Made by a program: the position numbers and the translations under genes | Shown here: one piece after another, positions 21,983 through 28,582 of the stretch | How positions within the stretch are numbered: the stretch's first letter is position 1 | How the letters are laid out: every line of letters starts with the position of its first letter | NCBI GenBank assembly: GCA_052387235.1 | Contig: JBQTJJ010000123.1 | Location: forward strand, 1 to 32,993 | Direction of reading: 5' to 3' | DNA length: 32,993 bases | Source of the DNA: JBQTJJ01 sp052387235 | GTDB taxonomy: Bacteria; Actinomycetota; Acidimicrobiia; Acidimicrobiales; GCA-2861595 | Notes under the pieces: model-generated | What the model was told of the DNA's origin: nothing | What the model saw: the letters and a program-made list of their open reading frames with translations, nothing else | The model's database searches: none

Positions 21983-23202
21983 GCCAGCGTCGCTGGAAGC
22001 CGCCCGGCGCCGGCCCGGCCAGGGACTTCGGCGGGGGCCCCGACCGGCCCATCCTCACCCACCGGGTGCTGCTGATGGTCGTGGCGGTGGCAGCGGGCGC
22101 CACCGCCGTGGGCCTGGTGCTGCTCTGGCCCAGCGGGAGGGACACCGGCATCGCGCGCTTCCTCGGGCCCCCCGCCGACCTGGTGAACGCCACCGTGGAG
22201 GCGGTCACGCCCACGCCCTGCGCCGGCACCACCGCCGACGACGGCGTGCGGTGCACCGAGGTGACGGTGGTGCCGTCCGAGGGCCAGGACGAGGGCACGG
22301 CGGTGGAGCTGGAGCTGGCCGAGGGACCGGGCACGCCCAAGGTCGTGGAGGGCGACAAGGTCGTCCTCGGCTTCACGCCCGACGCCCCGCCCGGCAACCA
22401 GTACTACCTCTCCGACTTCCAGCGGCGCTCGCCCATGCTCGTCCTGGCCGCCCTCTTCGTCTTCTCCGTCGTCGTGCTGGGGCGCATGCGGGGCGTCCGG
22501 GCCCTGGTGGGCCTGTCCATCACCCTGTTCACCCTCGTGGCGTTCCTCATCCCGGCCGTGCTGGAGGGGCGCAACGCGGTGGCGGTGGCGGTGGTGGCCG
22601 CGTCCGCCATCCTCCTCATCAACCTCTACCTCACCCACGGCATGACCCTGGCCACCACCACGGCGGTGGTGGGGACGCTGGCCAGCCTCGGGCTGATCGG
22701 CCTGCTCGCGGTGGTGTTCGTGGCCGTGACCCACCTCACCGGCATCGGCACCGAGGAGGCCTCGTTCCTCCAGGCCGCGTCCACCCGGGTCAACCTCGAG
22801 GGCCTGCTCCTCGGCGGCATCATCATCGGCTCCCTCGGCGTGCTCGACGACGTCACCGTCACCCAGTCCTCGGCCGTGTGGGAGCTCCACCTGGCCAACC
22901 CGGGGATGCCCCCGGCCGGGCTCTACCGGGCCGCCCTGCGCATCGGCCGGGACCACGTGGCGTCCACCGTCAACACGCTCGTCCTGGCCTACGCCGGCGC
23001 CTCCCTCCCCCTGCTCATCCTGCTGGTGGAGGCCAACCGCCGGGTCTCCGACGTGCTCACCGGCGAGGTGGTGGCGTCCGAGGTGGTGCGCACCCTGGTG
23101 GGCAGCGTGGGGCTGGTGGCCTCGGTGCCGATCACCACCGCCCTGGCCGCGGTGGCGGTGGGCGGCGGCCGCTGGCGCTCGGTCCCCGGGCGGGACCGGT
23201 GA
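21979..23202 (+). CDS. YibE/F family membrane protein
   Basis: A 407-aa membrane protein. The N-terminal helix (about 30-50) is followed by an extracytoplasmic domain (about 60-145) with two Cys (C-A-G-T and R-C-T-E), then about seven helices. G-R-M-R-G-V-R-A-L-V-G-L, L-I-P-A-V-L-E-G-R-N, L-T-H-G-M-T-L-A-T-T-T-A, G-I-I-I-G-S-L-G-V-L-D-D-V-T-V-T-Q and G-R-D-H-V-A-S-T-V-N-T-L-V-L-A-Y-A-G-A-S are the YibE/F blocks. Function is unsettled; it looks like a transporter. GTG at 21979 overlaps the serS stop (GTGA), and its own stop overlaps the next gene in the same way, so serS, this gene and the ATPase gene form one translationally coupled unit. Confidence 0.83.
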   Translation: MSQRRWKPPGAGPARDFGGGPDRPILTHRVLLMVVAVAAGATAVGLVLLWPSGRDTGIARFLGPPADLVNATVEAVTPTPCAGTTADDGVRCTEVTVVPSEGQDEGTAVELELAEGPGTPKVVEGDKVVLGFTPDAPPGNQYYLSDFQRRSPMLVLAALFVFSVVVLGRMRGVRALVGLSITLFTLVAFLIPAVLEGRNAVAVAVVAASAILLINLYLTHGMTLATTTAVVGTLASLGLIGLLAVVFVAVTHLTGIGTEEASFLQAASTRVNLEGLLLGGIIIGSLGVLDDVTVTQSSAVWELHLANPGMPPAGLYRAALRIGRDHVASTVNTLVLAYAGASLPLLILLVEANRRVSDVLTGEVVASEVVRTLVGSVGLVASVPITTALAAVAVGGGRWRSVPGRDR

Positions 23203-24026
23203 CCGCCGACGGCCCCCGGCCCGTCCTCGAGGCCCAGGCGCTGCGCTTCGGCTACAACGACGAGCCGGTGCTCGACGGCGTGAGCCTGTCGGTGGCGCCG
23301 GGCGAGTTCGTGGCCCTGGTGGGACCGAACGGCTCGGGCAAGTCCACCCTGCTGCGCTGCCTGCTCGGGCTGCTGCGCCCCACCGCCGGCACCGTGCGCC
23401 TCTTCGGCGAGGTCCCCGGCCACCTGGCCGACCGGTGGCGGCTGGGGTACGTGCCGCAGCGGGCCGGCGTGACGCGCGACCTGCCGGCGACGGTGGAGGA
23501 GGTGGTGGGCGCCGGCCGCCTGGCCCGCAGCGGCTGGCGCCGGCGCTTCGGGGCCGAGGACCGGGCCGAGATCGAGCACGCCATGGCTTCGGTGGCCCTG
23601 CTGGAGCAGCGCCACAAGCGGGTGAGCGAGCTGTCCGGCGGGCAGCAGCAGCGGGCCTTCATCGCCAAGGCGCTGGCGGCCCAGCCCGAGCTGCTGGTGC
23701 TGGACGAGCCGGTGGCCGGCATAGACGCCGAGTCCCAGCACCGCTTCCGCGACTCCCTCGTCCACCTCGTCTCCGAGCACGCCGCCGCCGTCCTGCTGGT
23801 GTCCCACGAGCTGGGGGCGGTGGCCGACGACCTCGACCGGGTGGTGGTCATGCGCCAGGGCAAGGTGTACTTCGACGGCCCGCCCGCCGACCTGGCGGCC
23901 AGGGGCGTGAGCCTCGGCGTGCACCAGGACGACCTGCCCCTGTGGCTGGAGGGCCTCGTGCCCGGCGACGATCCCCGGCCGCCGGCGGGGGACGGGAGGC
24001 ACGGCGCCGGCCCCGAGGCGCGGTAG
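23199..24026 (+). CDS. metal ABC transporter ATPase, ZnuC-like, without partner genes
   Basis: A 275-aa ABC ATPase resembling the ZnuC/MntB class that energises zinc or manganese uptake. Walker A G-P-N-G-S-G-K-S-T (about 43-51), Y-V-P-Q-R-A-G-V with the Q-loop, signature L-S-G-G-Q-Q-Q-R, Walker B L-L-V-L-D-E-P-V-A-G-I-D, and V-S-H-E-L-G-A-V-A are all intact; the class-typical A-G-I-D after Walker B points to metal uptake. No metal-binding protein or ZnuB permease gene is adjacent: the next gene starts 11 bases later and encodes a 43-aa protein. It may serve a permease encoded elsewhere, or work with the YibE/F protein that it overlaps by 4 bases; the latter is speculation. GTG at 23199 is the overlap start. 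Confidence 0.82.
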   Translation: MTADGPRPVLEAQALRFGYNDEPVLDGVSLSVAPGEFVALVGPNGSGKSTLLRCLLGLLRPTAGTVRLFGEVPGHLADRWRLGYVPQRAGVTRDLPATVEEVVGAGRLARSGWRRRFGAEDRAEIEHAMASVALLEQRHKRVSELSGGQQQRAFIAKALAAQPELLVLDEPVAGIDAESQHRFRDSLVHLVSEHAAAVLLVSHELGAVADDLDRVVVMRQGKVYFDGPPADLAARGVSLGVHQDDLPLWLEGLVPGDDPRPPAGDGRHGAGPEAR

Positions 24027-24029
24027 CGT
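24024..24029 (+). promoter_or_regulatory. -10 box (leaderless) of the small protein-sdhCD unit
   Basis: TAGCGT overlaps the TAG stop of the ATPase gene (24024-24026) and is followed by 8 bases and ATG at 24038. Confidence 0.45.
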
Positions 24030-24037
24030 CACGGCCG

Positions 24038-24169
24038 ATGACCACGGCCCAGGCGCTGTTCGCCGTCGCCCTCGGCGCCATCACCCTCCTCATCACCGCC
24101 TTCGCCCTCTACGTGCTGTCGACCACGGTGTGGGCCGGCCGCTGGGTGCGCCCGAGGCGGAAGGAGTGA
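24038..24169 (+). CDS. 43-aa single-helix membrane protein upstream of sdhC
   Basis: A 43-residue protein with one hydrophobic helix (about 5-32) and a basic tail (R-W-V-R-P-R-R-K-E), so the C-terminus should face the cytoplasm. It has its own TAGCGT box 8 bases before the ATG, and its stop overlaps the sdhC start by GTGA, showing translational coupling. Third positions fit coding. No named family is recognised. Location suggests an accessory or small subunit for the sdhCD-encoded membrane anchor; this is inference. It is easy to miss because a longer frame from 23435 runs through it in the wrong frame of the ATPase gene. Confidence 0.6.
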   Translation: MTTAQALFAVALGAITLLITAFALYVLSTTVWAGRWVRPRRKE

Positions 24170-24546
24170 GCGCCGAGCGGGGCACCGTCTACCGGGGCCG
24201 CTCGGGCCAGTGGGCCTTCGTCACCCACCGCATCACCGGGTTCCTGGTCTTCTTCTTCCTGCTCCTGCACATCGTCGACGTGTCGCTGGTGGCCCGGCCC
24301 GAGATCTACGACCAGGTCCACGAGCTCTACGGGAACGTGCTGCTGCGCCTCTTCGAGGTCGGGCTGCTGTTCGGGCTCGTCTTCCACTCCCTCAACGGCC
24401 TCCGGGTCGTCATGATCGACTTCTTCCCCGGCAGCATCCGCAACGAGAAGGCGGTGCTGAAGGCGGTGGTGGCCCTCACCGTGGTGCTCACCGCCGCGGG
24501 CGGCTTCGTGATCATGGAGCCCTTCCTCGACGGCCGGGTCTATTGA
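24166..24546 (+). CDS. sdhC: succinate dehydrogenase cytochrome b556 subunit (SdhC)
   Basis: A 126-aa protein with three membrane helices. H-R-I-T-G-F-L-V-F-F-F-L-L-L-H-I-V-D at about 19-36 is the SdhC signature, with the Arg/Ser-region for quinone and His33 as a likely heme ligand; H-S-L-N-G-L-R follows in the second helix. It anchors the succinate dehydrogenase flavoprotein and iron-sulfur subunits and passes electrons to quinone. GTG at 24166 overlaps the 43-aa gene's stop by 4 bases. sdhD follows with another 4-base overlap. The catalytic genes sdhA and sdhB, usually adjacent, are not here. Confidence 0.85.
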   Translation: MSAERGTVYRGRSGQWAFVTHRITGFLVFFFLLLHIVDVSLVARPEIYDQVHELYGNVLLRLFEVGLLFGLVFHSLNGLRVVMIDFFPGSIRNEKAVLKAVVALTVVLTAAGGFVIMEPFLDGRVY

Positions 24547-24962
24547 CCGCTCCCGTCGCCGCCCCGTCCGCCCCGGCCGAGGGCGACCCGCCCCGGCGCC
24601 AACCCCGCCGGCCCCGCCAGAGCTTCGAGACGTGGTCGTGGTTCTTCATGCGGATCTCGGGCCTGGTGCTGGTCTTCCTGGCCCTCGTCCACTTCTCGCT
24701 GACCCACATCGTCAACGACGTCACCGAGACCGACGCCCGCTTCGTGGCCGAGCGGTGGGACAACCCGTTGTGGCGCCTGTTCGACTGGGCCCTGCTCGTG
24801 CTGGCCCTGCTCCACGGGCTCAACGGCCTGCGCTGGATCATCGACGACTACGTGCGCCGGCCCGCCACCCGGGCCGCCACCAAGGCCGTGCTGTACTCGG
24901 TGTCGTTCGGGCTGCTGGGCTACGGCACCCTCACCATCGTCACCTTCAGCCCCGCCGCATGA
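24543..24962 (+). CDS. sdhD: succinate dehydrogenase membrane anchor subunit (SdhD)
   Basis: A 139-aa protein with a Pro/Arg-rich N-terminal tail (about 1-28) and three helices. R-I-S-G-L-V-L-V-F-L-A-L-V-H-F mirrors R-I-T-G-F-L-V-F in SdhC, the usual pseudo-symmetry of the two anchors; L-L-H-G-L-N-G-L-R-W-I-I-D-D-Y is the second conserved block. The only start giving the full tail is TTG at 24543, overlapping the sdhC stop as TTGA; the first in-frame ATG (24649) would cut into the first helix. The next gene (24994) has its own promoter-like box, so the unit ends here without sdhA or sdhB. Confidence 0.82.
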   Translation: MTAPVAAPSAPAEGDPPRRQPRRPRQSFETWSWFFMRISGLVLVFLALVHFSLTHIVNDVTETDARFVAERWDNPLWRLFDWALLVLALLHGLNGLRWIIDDYVRRPATRAATKAVLYSVSFGLLGYGTLTIVTFSPAA

Positions 24963-24981
24963 GGGCGGCCCCGGTCCCGGT

Positions 24982-24987
24982 TAGGGT
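24982..24987 (+). promoter_or_regulatory. -10 box (leaderless) of the alpha/beta-hydrolase-like gene
   Basis: TAGGGT is followed by 6 bases and ATG at 24994; transcription should start at or next to the A of the ATG. Confidence 0.45.
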
Positions 24988-24993
24988 CGGCCG

Positions 24994-25713
24994 ATGGCTG
25001 AGCTCCCCGACCTTGGCGCCGTCTACCGGTACGAGAAGGCTGCGGCCGACGGTGACACCGCCCACCTGACGATCCTGGCCCTGCACGACGCCGGCGGCGA
25101 CGAGGGGAGCCTGGTGGCCACGGCCCGGCGCATCGCGCCGGAGGCCGGCGTCGTGAGCCTGCGGGGGCCGGTGGCGGCCGAGGGCGGCGGCTGGCGCCAC
25201 CTGCCGGTCCGCACCGTCGACAAGCCGACCAACACCGACGACGTCGACCCGCACGTCGAGGCCGTGCACGCACGGGCGGCCGAGCTGCGGGCCTGGCTGG
25301 CCCAGGCCGTCGAGGCCCTGGGTCTCGACGGCGAGATGGTGTGCGTCCTCGGCTTCGGCGACGGCGCCACCGCCGCCGTGGCCCTGGCCTACGACTTCCC
25401 GGACGCGGTGGCCGGCGCGGTGGTGCTCAGCGGCCGGGCCCCGTTCCGGGCGCCCGGCGGGCGCATCCTCGACCACAAGCAGGTCTTCTGCGCCACCGGC
25501 CGCCTCGACGAGTCGGTCACCATGGACGACTACGAGGAGCTGGTGGAGGGACTGGTGACGGCCGGCGCCGACGTGGAGCTGCACTGGTACGACATCGGGC
25601 ACGAGACGAGCGGCGACGAGCTCGACCACGCCGGCACGTGGCTGCGCAAGCGGCTGGCCGCACCCGAGCCCGAGCCCGAGCCGGAGCCGGAGCCGGAGCC
25701 GGAGCCCGGGTAG
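24994..25713 (+). CDS. alpha/beta-hydrolase (carboxylesterase/phospholipase type) lacking its nucleophile
   Basis: A 239-aa protein with the layout of the small esterase/phospholipase family: I-L-A-L-H-D-A-G-G-D-E (oxyanion region, 27-37), V-V-S-L-R-G-P near 53-59, nucleophile elbow at 120-124, D172 in T-G-R-L-D-E, and His203 in I-G-H-E-T. The elbow reads G-F-G-D-G instead of G-F-S-x-G, so the catalytic Ser (position 122) is Gly. The acid and His remain. It may be inactive, a binding protein, or use Asp123 in some other way. The C-terminus is a run of seven Pro-Glu pairs. ATG at 24994 fits the TAGGGT box. It stands alone; a nested hairpin follows its stop. Confidence 0.7.
   Translation: MAELPDLGAVYRYEKAAADGDTAHLTILALHDAGGDEGSLVATARRIAPEAGVVSLRGPVAAEGGGWRHLPVRTVDKPTNTDDVDPHVEAVHARAAELRAWLAQAVEALGLDGEMVCVLGFGDGATAAVALAYDFPDAVAGAVVLSGRAPFRAPGGRILDHKQVFCATGRLDESVTMDDYEELVEGLVTAGADVELHWYDIGHETSGDELDHAGTWLRKRLAAPEPEPEPEPEPEPEPG
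25663..25704 (+). repeat. 6-bp tandem repeat x7 coding for Pro-Glu
   Basis: Seven CCCGAG/CCGGAG units in a row encode the Pro-Glu tail of the hydrolase-like protein. It is likely to be length-variable. Confidence 0.9.
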
Positions 25714-25724
25714 TCCCTCAGGGC

Positions 25725-25786
25725 CTGCGAGTCAACTACCTGCTCGGAAGGGGCGTCGCCGCTTCACTCACGTAGTTGACTCGCAG
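25725..25786. terminator. 15-bp perfect hairpin with inner stem between convergent genes
   Basis: CTGCGAGTCAACTAC (25725-25739) and its exact complement (25772-25786) are 32 bases apart. The loop itself folds: GAAGGGGCG and CGCCGCTTC can pair with one mismatch, so the whole forms one extended structure. It lies between the stop at 25713 and the Fur-family stop at 25791. No T-run is present. Bidirectional termination is likely. Confidence 0.7.
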
Positions 25787-25790
25787 TCCC

Positions 25791-26216
25791 TCAGTCCCCG
25801 CAGCCGGCGCAGCGGCCCAGCACGGCGAAGTGCTTGGGCCGGATCCGGAACCGGTAGCGGGCCTCCACCTCGGCCGCCAGGGGGGCGAACACGGCGTCCG
25901 GCACCTCCAGCACCGCGCCGCACCTGTCGCACACCAGGTGCTGGTGGGCCTGGTCGGCCAGGTGGTAGACGGCCCGCCCGTGCCCGAGGTGGACGTGGTC
26001 CACCACCCCCATGCGCTCCAGGGCGTCGAGGGTGCGGTAGATCGTGGACCGGTGCACGTCGGGATGCCGGGCCTGGACCACCGCGGCCAGGTCGTCGGCG
26101 GTGACGTGGGCGTCGGCGTCCACCAGCGCGTCGACCAGGGCGCGGCGGGCGGCGGTGACCCGCCCGCCCCGGGTCCGGATGAGGCCGAGGATGCGCTCCC
26201 GCCGTCCGGCGTCCAC
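25791..26216 (-). CDS. Fur-family metalloregulator (Nur- or Zur-like)
   Basis: A 141-aa Fur-family repressor. The winged helix has H-V-T-A-D-D-L and H-R-S-T-I-Y-R-T-L-D-A-L-E-R-M-G-V-V (recognition helix); the dimer domain has H-L-G-H-G-R-A-V-Y, H-Q-H-L-V-C-D-R-C-G and a final C-A-G-C-G, i.e. two C-x2-C pairs for structural zinc. These are general Fur/Zur features and do not show which metal is sensed. Context does: it is divergent from a nickel/cobalt transporter, and the gap contains TTGC-N9-GCAA, matching the reported Streptomyces Nur box as I recall it. The second of two GTGs (26216) is taken as start because TACGGT is 6 bases upstream; GTG at 26219 would add one Val. The ZnuC-like ATPase 2.5 kb away leaves Zur as the alternative. 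Confidence 0.83.
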   Translation of the reverse strand: MDAGRRERILGLIRTRGGRVTAARRALVDALVDADAHVTADDLAAVVQARHPDVHRSTIYRTLDALERMGVVDHVHLGHGRAVYHLADQAHQHLVCDRCGAVLEVPDAVFAPLAAEVEARYRFRIRPKHFAVLGRCAGCGD

Positions 26217-26222
26217 CACAGC

Positions 26223-26228
26223 ACCGTA
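26223..26228 (-). promoter_or_regulatory. -10 box (leaderless) of the Fur-family gene
   Basis: Minus-strand TACGGT lies 6 bases before GTG 26216. The palindrome at 26246-26270 is centred 30 bases further upstream, covering the likely -35 region, so the regulator may control itself. Confidence 0.45.
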
Positions 26229-26245
26229 GGGGATGCAAGGATGGG

Positions 26246-26270
26246 CTTGTTGCGACCTGAGTGCAACAAG
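26246..26270. promoter_or_regulatory. Nur-box-like operator
   Basis: CTTGTTGC, 9 bases, GCAACAAG: a perfect 8-bp inverted repeat containing TTGC-N9-GCAA. The spacing equals that of the described nickel-regulator box (tTGCaa-N5-ttGCAA, from memory). It lies between the Fur-family gene and the metal transporter gene, 51 bases before the transporter ATG, where it can control both. Further GCAA words occur nearby (26235, 26303). Confidence 0.6.
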
Positions 26271-26320
26271 GTCGCTGCAGAGGAAGGGTTACCGACGATG
26301 CGTGCAACGGAGCACCACCG

Positions 26321-27259
26321 ATGAGCGTGCTGGCCGCCCTGGCCGCCGACGAGGGGTTCCGGGCCGGGCTCGTGCTCACCGCCTTCTTGTTCGGCCTCCG
26401 CCACGGCGTGGACTGGGACCACATCGCCGCCATCACCGACATCACCAACTCGTCGGAGGAGCCCCGCCGGTCGCTCTCGCTGGCCACCCTCTACGCCGGT
26501 GGGCACGCCGTGGTGGTGTTCGCCCTGGGGGTGACCGCCATCCTGGCCGGGGACCTCGTCCCGGCCGGCGTCGACAAGGCCATGGGCCGGGTGGTCGGCG
26601 TCACCCTCATCGCCCTCGGCGCGTACGTCCTCTACGCGCTGGTCCGCCACGGCCGGGACTTCCGCATGCGCAGCCGCTGGATGCTCCTGTTCGCCGGCGC
26701 CGCGCGCGGCATGCGCTGGGCCCGCCGGCGGGGGTGGCGGCGGACCGAGGAGGTCGTCCACGACCACGAGCACCATCACCGTGACGCCCTCCACGGCCAC
26801 GGGGACGATCCCCACCTGCCGGGACCGGCCGGGCCCCCCGCGCCGCCCGCCGCCTCCGCCGGGGCCATCACCACCACCCGCACCCACCGCCACCGCCACG
26901 CCCATCGCGGCACCCTCCCGGACGACCCCTTCGCCGCCTACGGGAGGTGGTCGGCCCTGGGCGTCGGTGCGATCCACGGCATCGGCGCCGAGACGCCCAC
27001 CCAGGTGCTGCTGTTCCTGGCCGCGGCCAGGGCCGGTGGCACCGGCGCGGGCCTGGTGCTGCTCGGCGTCTTCGTACTGGGCCTGCTGGTGTCGAATAGC
27101 GTCATCGCCGTGGTGTCGACCTTCGGGTTCCTCAACGCCACCCGGAGCTTCCGCACGTACGCGGCGGTGGCGGTGGTCACGGGCGTCGTCAGCACGGCGG
27201 TCGGCGTGCTGTTCCTCTTCGGCCGGGAGAGCGCCCTGCCCGCGTTCTTCGGTGGCTGA
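26321..27259 (+). CDS. nickel/cobalt transporter (NiCoT/NicO type)
   Basis: A 312-aa membrane permease with about seven helices. F-G-L-R-H-G-V-D-W-D-H-I-A-A-I-T-D (about 22-38) is the H-x4-D-H metal-selectivity signature of NiCoT proteins, and G-I-G-A-E-T-P-T-Q-V is equivalent to their second signature. A long cytoplasmic loop (about 140-205) is His-rich (E-H-H-H, H-G-H-G, H-R-H-R-H-A-H), probably a metal buffer. ATG at 26321 has GGAG 8 bases upstream; the frame opens earlier (26261) but lies inside the operator. Its last 8 bases overlap the egtB start, so the metal importer and ergothioneine genes are one transcript. Ni versus Co cannot be decided from sequence alone; the Nur-like box favours nickel. 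Confidence 0.85.
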   Translation: MSVLAALAADEGFRAGLVLTAFLFGLRHGVDWDHIAAITDITNSSEEPRRSLSLATLYAGGHAVVVFALGVTAILAGDLVPAGVDKAMGRVVGVTLIALGAYVLYALVRHGRDFRMRSRWMLLFAGAARGMRWARRRGWRRTEEVVHDHEHHHRDALHGHGDDPHLPGPAGPPAPPAASAGAITTTRTHRHRHAHRGTLPDDPFAAYGRWSALGVGAIHGIGAETPTQVLLFLAAARAGGTGAGLVLLGVFVLGLLVSNSVIAVVSTFGFLNATRSFRTYAAVAVVTGVVSTAVGVLFLFGRESALPAFFGG

Positions 27260-28580
27260 CGCCGCTCCCCCCTCCGGAGGCGTCAAGGCGCTGGTGGCCC
27301 AGGAGCTGGGGGCGGCCCGCCGGCGGTCCCTGGCCATCCTCGAGCCCCTCGACCACGAGCAGCTGCGGCGCCAGCACTCCCCCCTGATGTCGCCCCTGGC
27401 GTGGGACCTGGCCCACGTCGGCAACTACGAGGAGCTGTGGCTGCTGCGGGCCGCCGCCGCCCATCCCGGCGTCGACCCGTCCATCGACCACCTCTACGAC
27501 GCCTTCCGCCATGCCCGGGCCGACCGCCCCGCCCTGCCCCTGCTGTCGCCGGCCGAGGCCCTCGGGTACGTGGGCGAGGTGCGGGACCAGGTCCTCGACG
27601 TCCTCGACGCGGTGGAGCTGGACCCGGGCCGGCCCCTCCTCGACAACGGGTTCGTCTACGGCATGGTGATCCAGCACGAGCACCAGCACGACGAGACCAT
27701 GCTCGCCACCCGCCAGCTCATGGGGGAGCAGGCCGTGCCCCTCGACGCGCCGGCCCTCCCGCCGGCGCCCGCCGCCCCGCCCGGGCCGGCCGAGGTCCCG
27801 GTGGACGGCGGCACCTACACCATCGGCACCGACGTGGACCCGTGGGCCTACGACAACGAGCGCCCGGCCCACCAGGTCACGCTGGAGCCGTTCCGGATCG
27901 ACGCCGCCCCCGTCACGTGCGGCCGCTACGCCGAGTTCGTGGCCGCCGGCGGCTACCACGACCGGCGGTGGTGGACGGAGGAGGGCTGGGCCTGGCGCAC
28001 GGAGGCCGGCCTCGATCACCCGGAGTTCTGGCGGCGCGAGGGCGGGGGCTCGTGGAGCGTCCTGCGCTTCGGCCGTCGCATCGACCTGCGGGCCGGCGAG
28101 CCGGTCCAGCACGTGTGCTGGTACGAGGCCGACGCCTGCGCCCGCTGGATGGGCAAGCGCCTCCCCACCGAGGCGGAGTGGGAGGTGGCGGCCTGCGCCG
28201 TCCCCGGCGGCGGCCGGCGGCGAAACCCGTGGGGCGACGAGCCGCCCACGCCGGCGTCGGCCAACCTGGGGGGCCGCCTGGACGGGCCGGCGCCCGTCGG
28301 GTCCTTCCCGGCCGGCACCAGCGCCTGGGGCTGCGCCCAGATGGTGGGCGACGTGTGGGAGTGGACCTCGTCGGACTTCACCGCCTACCCCGGGTTCCGC
28401 ACCTTCCCGTACCGGGAGTACTCGGAGGTCTTCTTCGGGCCCGACTACAAGGTGCTGCGGGGCGGCTCGTGGGCCACGGCGCCGGTCGCCGTCCGTGGCA
28501 CCTTCCGCAACTGGGACCGCCCCATCCGCCGCCAGATCTTCGCCGGCTTCCGCTGCGCCCGCGACAGTGGCAGGGCCTGA
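27252..28580 (+). CDS. egtB: ergothioneine biosynthesis protein EgtB (iron-dependent sulfoxide synthase)
   Basis: A 442-aa EgtB: it joins hercynine with gamma-glutamylcysteine (or cysteine) using oxygen and a non-heme iron. N-terminal DinB-like helical domain: L-A-H-V-G-N-Y-E with His55, and Q-H-E-H-Q-H-D-E with His142 and His146, the three-His iron site. The C-terminal FGE/sulfatase-modifying domain (about 175-438) has G-T-Y-T-I-G-T near the start, V-C-W-Y-E-A-D-A-C-A-R-W-M-G-K-R-L-P-T-E-A-E-W-E, G-D-V-W-E-W-T-S-S-D-F and R-G-G-S-W-A-T. GTG at 27252 overlaps the transporter gene by 8 bases. egtC follows 2 bases after the stop. No egtA is here. Confidence 0.93.
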   Translation: MADAAPPSGGVKALVAQELGAARRRSLAILEPLDHEQLRRQHSPLMSPLAWDLAHVGNYEELWLLRAAAAHPGVDPSIDHLYDAFRHARADRPALPLLSPAEALGYVGEVRDQVLDVLDAVELDPGRPLLDNGFVYGMVIQHEHQHDETMLATRQLMGEQAVPLDAPALPPAPAAPPGPAEVPVDGGTYTIGTDVDPWAYDNERPAHQVTLEPFRIDAAPVTCGRYAEFVAAGGYHDRRWWTEEGWAWRTEAGLDHPEFWRREGGGSWSVLRFGRRIDLRAGEPVQHVCWYEADACARWMGKRLPTEAEWEVAACAVPGGGRRRNPWGDEPPTPASANLGGRLDGPAPVGSFPAGTSAWGCAQMVGDVWEWTSSDFTAYPGFRTFPYREYSEVFFGPDYKVLRGGSWATAPVAVRGTFRNWDRPIRRQIFAGFRCARDSGRA

Positions 28581-28582
28581 CC

